Below, in pieces: positions 1-10,657 of a DNA stretch of 64,000 nucleotides (position 1 is the first letter of the stretch; each line of letters begins with the position of its first letter). The position numbers and the translations under genes were made by a program. This DNA comes from Garcia nutans (lineage: Eukaryota > Streptophyta > Magnoliopsida > Malpighiales > Euphorbiaceae): NCBI GenBank assembly GCA_947685225.1, contig CANTUV010000035.1, forward strand, positions 44,888,001-44,952,000, written 5' to 3'. The notes below the pieces were generated by a model. It was not told the DNA's origin, searched no databases, and worked only from the letters and a program-made list of their open reading frames with translations.

Positions 1-1018
1 AATTATAATGAATGGTATTGCACAATAATAAAATAATAAATTTAGATTAAAAAGTTAAATTATTACATAAAAAAATTTAAACGAATCCTAACTCTAAATC
101 TTTATGAGTTTTAGAAGATGCACATGTTTCCAAAAGAAAGTAATTTAATGAAAAATCAATTGGTTTGGTTATATTTGGTTTGCTACTTGGAGTCAAATCC
201 CAAATATACTTGTATATTTCTTCGAATGGGAATAAAAAACATATAGTTCTCCATTTTTTCAATGAACTTAATTATCTTTAATCATCATCTTTGGATTGGT
301 TTGATTATCAAATTAAAATAGAGTTAAGGATTTTACCTTTTGTTAGGTAGGATTTTGGCGGAGGAAGTTAGCGTAGTGATTTACTAGGCCATCATTCCAC
401 TTTGGAGATGACTTACATTCCAAAGTTCCGAAGCTCCAACTTAGGGTAGTTGATTGAAACGTCCAAAGGTTGGAAGTCGAATTGGATATTAAGTCAAATT
501 AATGGTTCCACACACCTGGATTTAGAATTTTGGAATAACACCCAAGCTAAGTAGACGAGCCCTGGGCAGTTCAAAACCGGGGAGGTTGAACATTTTCATT
601 TTGAAAAAAAAAGAGGAAAAAGAAGGCAAAAATCTAGTAAATAGGTGTTGTTTGACTTTGCTTTGTGTCTTGAGACGGGGAGGACTATAACTCATATAGG
701 CTTCAATTGGAGGGAAAATACAGTGAGATTTTTATGCGGGATTGCTATGCAAGGTGTGATAGCCATGCACGAGGCCTGCGGTAGTCGATTGCGTTGTGAC
801 AACTATAGGCTTCTTGTCGCTGCTACATAAGACATGCAGAGTGTTATTTGTTTCTAACAATCTTCACCTTTGGGGTTATTTTGTCTGATTTGACTCAATC
901 TTGGTCCGTTGGGTTCACAACTCCTTTGACTCCATGTCAAGAGTTCTTTTGGGTCCACCGAAGTTCGTGCCTTGAACTTAGACATGCACAAATAAGATCA
1001 TGTACGTTCAAAGGGGTG
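1..1018. other. Non-coding flank, nothing recognised
   Basis: AT-rich sequence without a coding stretch I can assign. Short open frames around 77-262 and 645-830 show no family resemblance and no splice context. Part of it may belong to the copia relic that follows. Confidence 0.5.
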
Positions 1019-1019
1019 C

Positions 1020-1450
1020 AAAATTGAAGGTTAACAATAGGTCCTCCATGATGTCCTCAATTTCCTTATGTGATTCCCTGCAAACACATTTGGATGGAAA
1101 CTCATCAAAAAAATAACATGAATGGACTCTTATAGTTCTTTTTGCTGAAGACCATATAAGCTTTGGAATTGCTAGAATATCCAAGAAAGATTACTTTGTC
1201 AAATTTGGCATTGAATTTCTAAGGTTATCTTTTCCATTATTCAGAACAAAATATTTACAGCTGAAAGAATGAAAATATGTAATGGTGGACTTCCATAATT
1301 TGTGAGGAGTTTACTTAAGAATGAGCCTATTTGTGAGTTTACATAATCGGTGCTCTATTTGTGACATGACATGCAATGTTGACCACTTCGGCCTAAAAAT
1401 TTTTAGAAAATCATCTTTGCAAAACATGGATCTAGCCATTTTTACAAGCA
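1020..1450 (-). pseudogene. Ty1/copia (SIRE-like) integrase/RT-junction relic
   Basis: Read on the minus strand with frame changes, this stretch gives phrases typical of copia polyprotein just after the integrase core: a TPHKLWKS-like piece (usually TPYELWK), then YFHSFSCKYFVLNNGKDN (usually YFH.FGCKCF.LNNGKD), then a VHSCYFFDEFPS-like piece matching the VEESxHVxFDE region. Stop codons and frameshifts interrupt it, so it is dead. It lies in the same orientation as the copia gag/protease linker at 3330-3720, and the order (gag at the higher coordinate) fits one minus-strand element broken by the gypsy fragment between them. Family assignment is by remembered motif, not alignment. Confidence 0.7.
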
Positions 1451-2258
1451 ATCTATTTTTACTTTTGATAACTCTATTTTGTCAAGGAGTCATATATGCA
1501 AAAAATTGTGTGAAATACCTATAGGCCCGTTATTTTGGCACTAAAAAAACCAAGACCTAATAAAAGAATCTACTTATTTGTTTAGAGAAAATGAAAGGTA
1601 AATGAAAGGGCCGGCCCATGGCAATCATCATGTGCCAACTTCGCCGTGGGCTATGGCCTAGTTTGACTGCTGCACAATCAAATTTTTTTTTTTATAGATA
1701 TCTTTTATTTGAATTCTAATGAATAGGATAAGGGATCAGAAAAATAGAAAAATGTAGATAAGGATAATTTGCCAACAACATCGGTATAATTCCTTAAACC
1801 TTGTCTTCACTTTCTTTGAATTAATATATGTGTTTGATTGTTTATTTTTGTATTGTATTTGTGTGTAAATTATTTTTAAAAAATTATACATTTTGTAAAT
1901 TGACGCGCTGGTAGTATTATTGTTAAACATTACTAATTAGGTTGTGGACGTGATTATTTTGTGGTATCCAAAATATTTTGGCTGCTGAGAAAATATTTTT
2001 ATTATGATTTTGCGGAGGAAGCATTCAAATGAGGAGTCCATGGCGAACTTGTTAGAGTCCATGGCGAGTTCACCATGGCTCATGATCCCACTTATTTTTT
2101 CCTCCATTTTATTCCTTTTAATATTTTAATAGATTAATAAATTAATTAATATATAACTTAAAAATTAATTTATTAATTGGGTCTAGCTTTTACCATTGGA
2201 GTAAAAATAAGGGGTCTGCACTTGTGATGAAAGGTCTAGTTTGAATTACAAAAAGAAG
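1451..2258. other. AT-rich spacer, nothing recognised
   Basis: Contains poly-T, AT-rich stretches and a short local repeat of the phrase 'gtccatggcga' near 2037-2065. No coding or structural feature could be supported. Confidence 0.4.
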
Positions 2259-2597
2259 GTGGAGTTAGTAAGAACATCCATATTGAAATGAGAGTCAATA
2301 TCAAGAAGATGAACAAACAAGTTGCAAACTAAGTCAACGGAGAAAGAAACTAGTCTTTGAATCAAGTGAATGGGTATCGGTGCACATGAAAAGGAAAAGG
2401 TTTCGTAACCAACGAAAATCTAAAATTCACTTAAGAGGGGATGGTTCATTTCAAGTCCTAAAGTGCATAAATAATAAGGCCTACAAATTGGACTTACCAT
2501 GTGAGTATAATATGAGTGCTACATTTAACGTTGCTGATTTGTCTCATTTTGGTTTTAAAAGTGATGATTCAAGGACGAATCCATTTGAGGAGAGATG
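2259..2597 (+). pseudogene. Ty3/gypsy polyprotein C-terminal relic
   Basis: The plus strand encodes an integrase C-terminal module: after a frameshifted piece (VELVRTSI.., KKLVFESSEWVSVHM) it reads RKRFRNQRKSKIHLRGDGSF, then a YKLDLPCEYNMSATFNVADL stretch and DDSRTNPFEE. Known plant gypsy elements end their polyprotein with the same WVWVHMRKERFP..RGDGPFQVL..YK.DLPGEY.VSATFNV.DLSPF pattern. The upstream RT, RNase H and integrase core are absent, so this is a truncated 3' end. The copia relics on either side run in the opposite direction, which suggests this piece inserted into, or was joined to, an older copia element. Confidence 0.8.
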
Positions 2598-2799
2598 AAT
2601 GATGCAACCAAGGACTAACTCCATGCCAAAGTCCATGGATCCATTGGACCTACCCAATGGGTTTGTCACTACAAGTTGCCTATAACGGTTCAAGGAAGCA
2701 TTGTTCACCATGTTGCAAGGCCAATGGAGTGATCTAGCTACTATTGAAGAGTGTAAGGAGAACTTTAACTACAAGTTTGAGCTCCTACAACAAAACTAA

Positions 2800-3329
2800 G
2801 GCCTAATTTATCTTTGTTTAGTCCAAAAGGATCATTTAGGCTAATTATGTATTTTAAGCCCAATTTGTATTTTGATTCTACTTGATATTTAGTTTATTTT
2901 TGTTAGGTTTTTGTGACTTGAACTTAAGATGGATCATTGGCATTGGCTTTTCGTATCCATGGCCCAAGGTGTGTTAGATTAGTTTAAGTGGTGCAAGGAT
3001 GATTTGAAACTTATCATCAAGCACTTTAATTTAGGGTTTCCATCCCTTGTATCATATTTATACCGAACTATAAAACATTGCAATGAAATTAAAGATATTG
3101 AATATAATTACAAACCTCTTTTGTTAAGAGAGTTTAATTCTCTTGTCTTGGTTCTTGTTTGAATCAATCCATACACAAAGAGTTCACTACTTGAGTATGT
3201 TAATACCAAACTTCTCTTCGATAATTGTTAGGATTGGATCAAGGTCTTCAAGAAGGAATCTGATTTAACTTTCTAAGGAGTTTCTTCCAAGTGTAAACGT
3301 GTTGGGACTCTAGTTCATACTAGCAGGTT
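2800..3329 (+). repeat. LTR-like sequence downstream of the gypsy relic
   Basis: Non-coding sequence directly after the gypsy coding tail, with the composition of a 3' LTR (for example TTAGGGTTTCCATCCC, then a TTTATACCG box). I could not fix its edges or find TG/CA ends with a target duplication. Confidence 0.35.
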
Positions 3330-3720
3330 TCCATCATCCTTCCTTTGGGATTAGTCATTGGTCATATGCTTTGAACATTCATAGTCAACACCCATTGGAG
3401 CTTGATTTTTTATTGTACTTATAACAAATTACAAATTCAACATATTCTTTGAACAAATTACAAACTAACATTTGCCACCATCGTTTGGCTCCAATTTGAT
3501 AAAGTGGGATTTATCATCAATCATATTCTTTGAACATCCGTTGTCAAGCACCTACTTGAGCTTGCTCTTTGTTCATATACCTATATCAAATTACAATTCA
3601 ACCTTTGTGCTGTACCCAAACCACGTTGGGTCAATGTCGGTTAGGTCTTTTGGGAACCTAACCACTCTTAAGAGTTGGTTTTGATCCTGTAGGAATCCAA
3701 ATGTTCTCTATAGTATAAGG
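3330..3720 (-). pseudogene. Ty1/copia (SIRE-like) gag/protease linker relic
   Basis: Minus-strand reading gives IWIPTGSKPTLKSG, VPKRPNRH..PNVVWV and then DNGCSKNMIDDKSHFIKLEP with NDGGKC. These match the tryptophan/proline-rich linker (IWVPK..) and the D.GCS.HM(T)GD region before the protease-GAG_pre-integrase boundary in SIRE-type copia elements. A second, more decayed ECSKHM copy lies at 3330-3400. Many stops are present. It is probably the 5' part of the same dead element as 1020-1450. Confidence 0.65.
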
Positions 3721-4084
3721 TTTCTTTAGTCTAATAGGCATATCTTGTAGGTCATGATAAAAATAATAGGAGCATTTAGTTGAGTTAATATTTTTTTCAC
3801 TTTTTTTACAAAAAAAAAAATGTTAAATTTCTTCTTTTCGAATTTTTATTTCTAACCCAATCTTGCTTTTTCAAAAATATATCATTGGGAAGATGCTTCC
3901 AATAGAAAATTTCCTTGGGAGATCTTTTAAGTCCTTAAACTCTATTGTCTCTGCATGATATATAAGTATTTTGATGGTAACAAAAGCTCTACACATATTG
4001 ACTAACTCGACGATAGCAAAAACTCCACACAGATTAACTAACTCAAAAAATGTTTTTCAGTTTGTAAAAAAGGCTCAAAGCATT

Positions 4085-4650
4085 CATTCTGCTTATCAAA
4101 GCTTATGGATATATGGAACAACTGATCCATACATGGAACACTTGCCCATGTATAGAACAATCATTCCTTGCATACAAAATAAGGGAACACGCATTCCATT
4201 GGAGTCAGGATATGGAGCCAACATTTCAATCATTCAAGCAACCATAGAATGACCATTCAAGCCTTGAAACATTCACTCTATACAAGGAACGCCCATTCCA
4301 ATCATGGAACAAACATTCATCACAAAGCAAATACATTCAAGTGATGGGATAATCTTTCCACTAATTTGTTCCAATGCCAATTTATTTCAACTCCAGTTCA
4401 AACAAAAGCTTAATAAACATGCATTTAAAATGAAGAACGACCATTCCAAGTTTCAATAAAAATGAAGAATCATATAGAATGCATTCTAATGACCATTCCA
4501 TTCTTGGAACAACCATTCCATGCAATCATATCTATATGGAATGCATGTTTCACACATAATGACCATTCCTCATGACAATGAAAAATTATGAAACACAGTA
4601 GCAAATTGAACGCTCATTCTACTTTAGGAATAACCATTCCATAAATATCT
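4085..4650. repeat. Degenerate CCATTCCA/TGGAACA-rich short repeat
   Basis: About 560 bp in which variants of GAACAACCATTCCA, GGAATGCAT and CATTCCATGCA recur every 15-40 bp with irregular spacing. It looks like a decayed minisatellite or a U3-type repeat block. It directly precedes the copia 5' LTR/gag segment and may be part of that LTR. Confidence 0.55.
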
Positions 4651-4654
4651 TTTT

Positions 4655-5335
4655 TAGACAGTGAAGGTGGGAGCATCCACCCAGATATGGAATACCCAGT
4701 CCAAAGATAAGGAGTTGACAAAAACTAGCCATTGTCAGCTTTTTATTCAGTCAGAAAAAACCATATATTGAGAAAATTTAGAAGAACTTTTTGCAAATTT
4801 AGAAGAAGAACTCCTTGAGCAATCATTGTATACTCTTAAAGTCATTCTTAAGCACATAATTATTATGCTTTCATATTGTTAGTTTGTGGAATTATGTGAG
4901 AGCTTGTTGTATTAGCTTGAGTTAATTTTTTTTCTTATTTTTCTAAGCTATAAACTTGTAAAGTCTAGAGAGACTTAAAATCTCAAAGAGAAAATTCTTG
5001 AGTAAAGGAGGGCTTGGGTGAAATTCTAGATCAAACTAAGGGTGGAATCTTGGATTCAAACTAGCATTAAGGGCGAAATTCATGAAGTAAAACTACTTTA
5101 TTGATTGGATGTTATCCCATTGAGTTTAGTGGAACCCCAAGTGACAAGCTTGGGATAGTGGATGTAGGAGAAGAACTTTGCTCCGAACAACTATAAAAAT
5201 TGGCTAAGCTTTCTTTTTTTAAAAAAATTAATATTTGTGATCATTATTTAAATTATTGATATTAGTAAGAATTTGCTTAAATTTTCACAAAATCCTATTC
5301 ACCCCTTCTAGAATTTTGTCATAAAGGGTCCAACA
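4655..5335 (+). mobile_element. Ty1/copia 5' LTR, right part
   Basis: The right edge is defined by ...GGGTCCAACA followed by the primer-binding site TTGGTATAAGAGC, a one-base variant of the initiator-tRNA-Met type site usual for copia. The left edge is uncertain; the repeat block at 4085-4650 may be its U3. Confidence 0.5.
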
Positions 5336-5336
5336 A

Positions 5337-5350
5337 TTGGTATAAGAGCT
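5337..5350 (+). other. Primer-binding site (tRNA-iMet type)
   Basis: TTGGTATAAGAGCT directly follows the CCAACA LTR end. Plant copia elements normally have TGGTATCAGAGC here, so one base has changed. Confidence 0.6.
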
Positions 5351-5439
5351 TATGCTCTTGATTCATTGAAAATTTAATGATTTTAAGAGCTAACAATTTA
5401 TTATGGTAGGAACCTCCAAAATGTTATTTCGAAAGGGTC

Positions 5440-5730
5440 ATTGTAGCTAATGCAAGACCACCACTATTTTGTGGAACATATTATAAAAAGTGGAAGATTA
5501 GAATGAGGTTTCATATTTGTTCCCTAGGGTATGACCTATGGAACATGGTTGAGTATGTACTACTCACTCCAATGATGGAAGATGACATAACACTTGAACC
5601 ACTAGCCTCATACACAAATGATGGCAAAAAAAAAGCCAACACTTAATGATAAAACCATAGACTTGTTATTTTGTGCATTGGAAAAAACTAAATTCAACTG
5701 TCTCCACATGAAAAATGACCAAAAATATTT
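5440..5730 (+). pseudogene. Ty1/copia gag N-terminus relic
   Basis: The frame ANARPPLFCGTYYKKWKIRM, RFHICSLGYDLWNMVE matches the copia gag start (RPPLFDGTNY..WK.RM..FL.S.D..LW..VE). After a frameshift, TIDLLFCALEKTKFN matches the A...I...L..E.F.RV block. Stops and a poly-A expansion near 5625 break the frame, and no downstream gag-pol survives. It sits about 90 bp after the primer-binding site, as expected for a 5' end. Confidence 0.75.
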
Positions 5731-5733
5731 GAG

Positions 5734-6960
5734 AAGTGATAAATGCATATTTTATACATAATTAGGATAACATTTTCATTAGTTTTCTTTATTTTTTATT
5801 AGTTTTATCTTATTTTTTATTTGATTTTGGTTATTTTGGTTATTTAGTCTTATTTTGTGTTTTTTGTAGATGAATTTTGGAAAATATAACAAAAATTTAG
5901 TGAAAGCACAAAAAGGGTAGAGATACGCATGGGCAGACACATGGGCATACAGATAGTCATATATGCTGCTGCCAAAGTTTTTCTCGTGCAGAGTTTTGAA
6001 TGGCATAAAGGTGCATGAGCATATGCATGGTCATGCATTTGCTCATGTACAAAAATTACAGCAGATTTTGGGATTTTAGTTTCCTTAATTCACTAAGATT
6101 TCTTTTTATTTCTTTTCTATTTTATTTAGAACTCTAAATATAGGAATTTTTCTTATTTTACCCTAGAAAAATTAGGACTTATCCTTGGATTATAAAAGGG
6201 AACAAATTATTTTAAATTGAAGGAGAGTGTTCTACGTTGAAGAACTTCTTCTTCTTCTTCCTTGAAGACCAAAAACTCCATTGAAGAGGAGTCAAGCTCA
6301 AGACAAAGACACAAACTCAGAGTTTGATTTATATTATTATGTTTACTTTTAAATTTAGTTTTATTTTTTAGTTTGAGTTATGGAATAGATTTATTTATGT
6401 TAGAGAAAACATGAAACCTAAGCTATGATGGATATTGATTTTGATTTATGGAATTGAGTTATTTTATGCAAATTCATTGTTCTTAATGCTTGGGTTTGTG
6501 ATTTCATTGATTGATTCCTTAATGATGCGTTGAATAAAGTAGTTAAGGCTAATGATCAATGGAATTTAAATTCATGATTGTTAGGATTTTGTATAACAGG
6601 TTGATTAAGGATTTGTTCGAATAGATAATATGAAATTAACTCGTGGCTTATATTTGTGTTCTTGAATAAGATCGAGTAGATTAGGTTTGATTGTTATGGA
6701 AATTAATATTGAAGTATCTGAATAAGAGTTTGATATTAATTTGACAGGTTATGTCCCTAAATAAAGTTAACCAGACTTTAGAATCAACCAGTCAATCTTA
6801 ACTCAAATTTCATGATCAATGATTGATATCATACAAGTTTAGGAGGATTGTGGACTCTAAAATATTTTATTGATTGATTTATCCTTAATTCACTAAAGTA
6901 TTTAATTTTCAGCAAGTTAATTTAATTTTGAATTTTTATTCAATTCATGTTCATTCAAAT
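5734..6960 (+). mobile_element. LTR-like relic with TATA box
   Basis: Begins abruptly with TGATAAATGCATATTTTATA inside the copia gag sequence and is non-coding over 1.2 kb. TTGGATTATAAAAGGGAAC at about 6193 is a good plant TATA context, followed 60 bp later by a CTTCTTC-rich leader. This is LTR composition, but I found no partner LTR or target duplication and cannot name the family. Confidence 0.4.
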
Positions 6961-7056
6961 ATTGTTTCTCAGATAATAGTAACGCAATATAATAATTGGC
7001 CTTTAAACTTTGAATGGAAATAAATTCAAAGACCTTTAAATTAGTTTCTCAAAAGA

Positions 7057-7200
7057 GAAATGAACTCATTGTTTAGGTTAGACTTCAAAGATTAAATTGT
7101 AATTAAGCAAAAAATAATGATAATATAACTTTAATTTTAAGAGATAAAAAGTTAGTCAATGAATTCATTGTTCAGGTAAGACTTTGAGGATTAAATTGTA

Positions 7201-7264
<64 letters not shown>

Positions 7265-7305
7265 TAACTCAAATTTTAAGAGACAAAAAGATTTAGTCAA
7301 TGATT
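7057..7305 (+). repeat. Tandem duplication carrying an (AAT)n microsatellite
   Basis: A roughly 100-bp unit (GAACTCATTGTTTAGGTTAG ... AAGAGATAAAAAGTTAGTCA) is repeated at about 7062 and 7159. The second copy contains a near-perfect (AAT)n run at 7204-7262 where the first has only ATAATGATAATATAAC. Confidence 0.8.
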
Positions 7306-8752
7306 GTTTGCAATAGTACAAGTGTTATAATTGTGAAAATTGCTTTAAAGGTTTATAATATATTTGTATTTTTTTTACGAACATGGAATAAAAAAGAGAA
7401 TGATTTTATCAACTATTTTATCACTTACAATGAGAAAAATATTGCTAGACAATTTGATATAAATATAATTATAGTGAGTGAGGAAAATGATAATTTATAT
7501 AATTTAGAATGCTTAAGTTTGTTACATGACATATATAAATTAATATGTTGACCTATGTGATTGGTCAATTTCAATTTGATAGTAATAATCAAATAAACAG
7601 CTACTAATATTTCTATTAAGTGATTATATGGCAAGACCTTGATCACTTGGGAGAGAGTAAGATCTAAGAAAGATAGCAAAATCAACAAGTGACCATGGCA
7701 ATCCATAATTTGATGACCTAGACAATAGAGAAGTTGCGCCGGCAAGGTAGTAATGCCTAGTGCCTTAAGAGATATAGTAAAGAATGCTTCAAGTATAGTG
7801 ACAAACTTTTGGAGTGAAATGTTCACTTTGCGATCATGCTCATATATTGTGAGGGTGAACCTTAGAAGCCATTTTCACTTGAAGACACAATAGTAGTCAC
7901 GGTGATCTTTGCAATGCTAACTTTCATGAGATAGATGTACCAAAACTATGATAGGAAGATTGCACAGCCGACATGGCTAAAGCTTAAATGAAGTAAGCTG
8001 TAGCAAGAGGCAATTAAGATCGCATTGAAGGTAATGAATGGATATCGCGACTGTTATCGGATTATGATGTTTATGACTTTCATATGTTGATAAGCATATT
8101 AGCAATTTTTGTAGACCTAATGATAAGATGACACCTAGCTGCCACTTGTAATGGTCATTATCTATCATTGACATTGCAATCGTGAAAAAGATAATCTCAA
8201 CCATGAAATTTATAAAGTAGTTGGCAGGGGATAACAAATACATGTGGAGCAAGTAAAGAACCTACATGTGGCACTAACTGTTGAGTATCATTTAGACACT
8301 AAAGCACATCGCGACCACTACTATTGCTAGTTGAGCATGAAGAGCTCCTTGCAATTGCGAAAAAGGCTCAATGGTCGCAACCAAGCACTAACATTACATT
8401 TAATACAAATTTTGTGATTGTTGGAGAAAGATCTCCACCAACAAATTCACCAACAGAAAAATCTTTTAAGAAGACTATAAATACCACATCAAATCATATT
8501 TATGAATATAAAACTTCATTTATTATAGCCAAATTCTTGAAAATTTATTGTATAAGTCTTTTATCTTTAGTATTTTTGTAATTTTGTTGTAGAATATTGA
8601 TTGCTTGTAAATGTTTAAGTGTGAGTCATAAATACTTGAAAAGTTTGGTGTGAACTTACAAACACTAAGTTAGGATGTGATTCTTGAAAACTCTTTATAA
8701 GGTCAAGTGTTAATTTTGGGTAAAACGCTAATAAGGATTAGAGAGTTAGCCT
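7306..8752. other. Unassigned sequence left of the MULE
   Basis: Open frames here (7425-7826 minus, 7977-8252 minus, 8324-8581 plus) have no recognisable family. A TATA-like GACTATAAATACCAC lies at about 8473, followed by a non-coding leader-like stretch, so a fragment of another LTR or promoter is possible but unproven. Confidence 0.35.
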
Positions 8753-8761
8753 TTATTAAAA
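8753..8761. repeat. MULE target-site duplication, left copy
   Basis: TTATTAAAA immediately precedes the left terminal inverted repeat and is repeated exactly at 51542-51550. Nine bases is the hallmark length for Mutator-like elements. Confidence 0.9.
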
Positions 8762-8996
8762 GGCCTAATCCACAGAAAAATCCCCTAAAAATCACGTTTT
8801 GTCAGCTTAATCCTAAGCTTTTTTTTTGTTAATAAGTGCCACAAGTTAACAACTTTAATTACAAACTATCCCATATCTACTTCAGGGAAAACCCGAGCCT
8901 ACCTAGCAGCTGACATGGCAGTCTTGATAATATGCCTCCCACTACCCAAATGCACCATTTTGAATGTTAAAACTCAGAATCCATTTCTTTATAAAA
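8762..8996 (+). repeat. MULE left terminal inverted repeat
   Basis: Starts GGCCTAATCC and is matched, as reverse complement with scattered differences, by 51541 back to 51471 (GGCCTAACCCCTAG...) and then 39102 back to 38940. Conserved landmarks include TTTTGTCAGCTTAATCCTAA, CTATCCCATATCTACTT and AAAACCCGAGCCTAC. Just inside, a 24-bp direct repeat starting CACCATTTTGAATG occurs at 8953 and 9001. Confidence 0.9.
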
Positions 8997-9379
8997 ACCT
9001 CACCATTTTGAATGTTAAAACTCATGAACCATTACCTCACATTTCACCCACGTTCTTCTCACCTTCTTCACTATCGTTATCCCCACATGAACTCCACAAG
9101 CTAATTGATTTATTCCTAAATAAACTAGCATCATTTTTGTTCCCCATGTACTTCTCACCCTCCTTGCTCAAAGATAATTTAAAAATTGGCCTCTTAGTCT
9201 TTGAGACCACCGACAAGTATGGGTGTAAAAAGGAAAGCTCGAAAAAAGGTAAAATAATTTGTAATTTAGTTGAAATTTTTTAACATTTTGGATGAAAATT
9301 TGTTTTATGTTTAGTAACTAGGACACATGCATCTTCAAATGTGTATTTAGTGGTATTCAATATGAAATATATTTTTTGT

Positions 9380-10657
9380 TAATTGCAGTGTTCCTCTGGA
9401 AATATGGCATGGAGGAGTTTTTGTGGAATCTCCCAATTTGGATTATGTAGGTGGTAAGAGTATTTGTTTGAGTGATGTTAAAAAATTTGAGAGGGCTGAC
9501 TTATAGAAGGTTATTGAAAACTTAGGCTACTGTGGGGTTATAAAGTTTGCAGAGCAACAAATGTTCAATAGTGGGAAAATTGCATCAGTTAAGCTTAGGT
9601 ATATTAGTACATATAATGACATTAAGAGAATGATTGAAGAAACATTGAGTTTTTGGTTTTTGAAGCTATATTGTAAATCATCCAATGTAAGAGAGTTTAC
9701 TAAAGAAAACAAAGAAAATGTCGTGAACCAAGGTCAAGCTGACTACACTGAGAAAGATTATTGCAACTTCGATTGTTAGTATCTGATATGCAAAATATTA
9801 GTAAGGAAGATGAGTTGGAAAAATGTGCTGATGTGTATGAGCTTGCACCTGATAAGGTAGTGTTTACTGACCCTAAAGATGTTGCTATTGCTAGTGGAAT
9901 GTTGAAAATTTTTGACATAGTAAATGATGTACGATGTACATTTTGAAGATGATTCTGACTATGTCCCTATTAAGAATTCTAATAACTCAGATAAGGTTCA
10001 CACTGATAGTCAGAACGCAAATGAAGAGTATATACAAGCTAGAAGAAAGAGCAAGGAATTTAAGAAGACAAATGTTGACTTAGGGTGTGGTCTATTTTTT
10101 GAGGATAACTCTAGTAGATCTATTCCACCCTTTGACAGTGTGCATAATGTAGAGCATTGTAGGGATGGAAACAACTCAGACAATAGTGGAAATGAGAGTG
10201 TTTATGCTGATAGTGAGGGCGAGGTATCAACTCCAGCATCATCTGATAACTATTAAGCAGAGAAAGAGAAAGACAATCAGGTATGACCCTAATTATGTTC
10301 ACAAGGAATTGAAGCTTCAATTCAGAATGAGGTTTGGCAGCCATACACAATTCCAACAAGCTGTCAAACAATATGCAATTTCAAATGGTTTTAATATAAA
10401 TTGGGTTAGGAGTTACACGATGAAAGCAGAAGTTATATATGGAGATAACTATAACTAGAGGATTTAGGGAAGCAAAATGAAAAGTGAGAATACTTTTATG
10501 GTTAGGACTTTATGAAGAAGATCACAATTGTTATAGGAGCATAACAAATAGGCATGCCAATGTTGAATGGCTTTTAAGAGAGTTTTTAGGTGCTTTTAGA
10601 AGGAATCCTGAATATAAAGCGGAGGACATGGAGAAACATTTGATGGAAAAATATGCT
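9380..10657 (+). pseudogene. MULE (MuDR-type) transposase, 5' half
   Basis: Frames on the plus strand, after a probable intron acceptor TTGTTAATTGCAG at about 9388, give HGGVFVESPNLDYVGGKS (the N-terminal region of plant MuDR proteins), an acidic middle (DDSDYVPIKNSNN), then RFGSHTQFQQAVKQYAISNG and ENTFMVRTLYEEDHN with ANVEWLLREF..RRNPEYKAED. The last pieces are the MuDR DNA-binding/plant-mobile domain before the catalytic core. Stop codons (for example in RADL*KVIENLG) and several frameshifts disable it. The Athila element interrupts it at 10658, after a KYAC stretch, and coding resumes at 23168 with VSKSSCCRAKKKALEEL, which matches the VS...CYRAK.KALE motif that should come next. Confidence 0.88.

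Noticed and set aside
3472..3684. 70-codon plus-strand frame
   Set aside because: It is the antisense shadow of the minus-strand copia gag/protease linker, which has recognisable motifs.
7425..7826. 133-codon minus-strand hydrophobic protein, and the 91-codon frame at 7977-8252
   Set aside because: Low-complexity Leu/Ile composition typical of AT-rich non-coding DNA; no motif, no exon context.
8440..8700. Pararetrovirus-like promoter/leader (TATA at 8473), and a similar site at 63660
   Set aside because: No coat, RT or movement-protein coding nearby; a TATA box with an A-rich leader is not enough.
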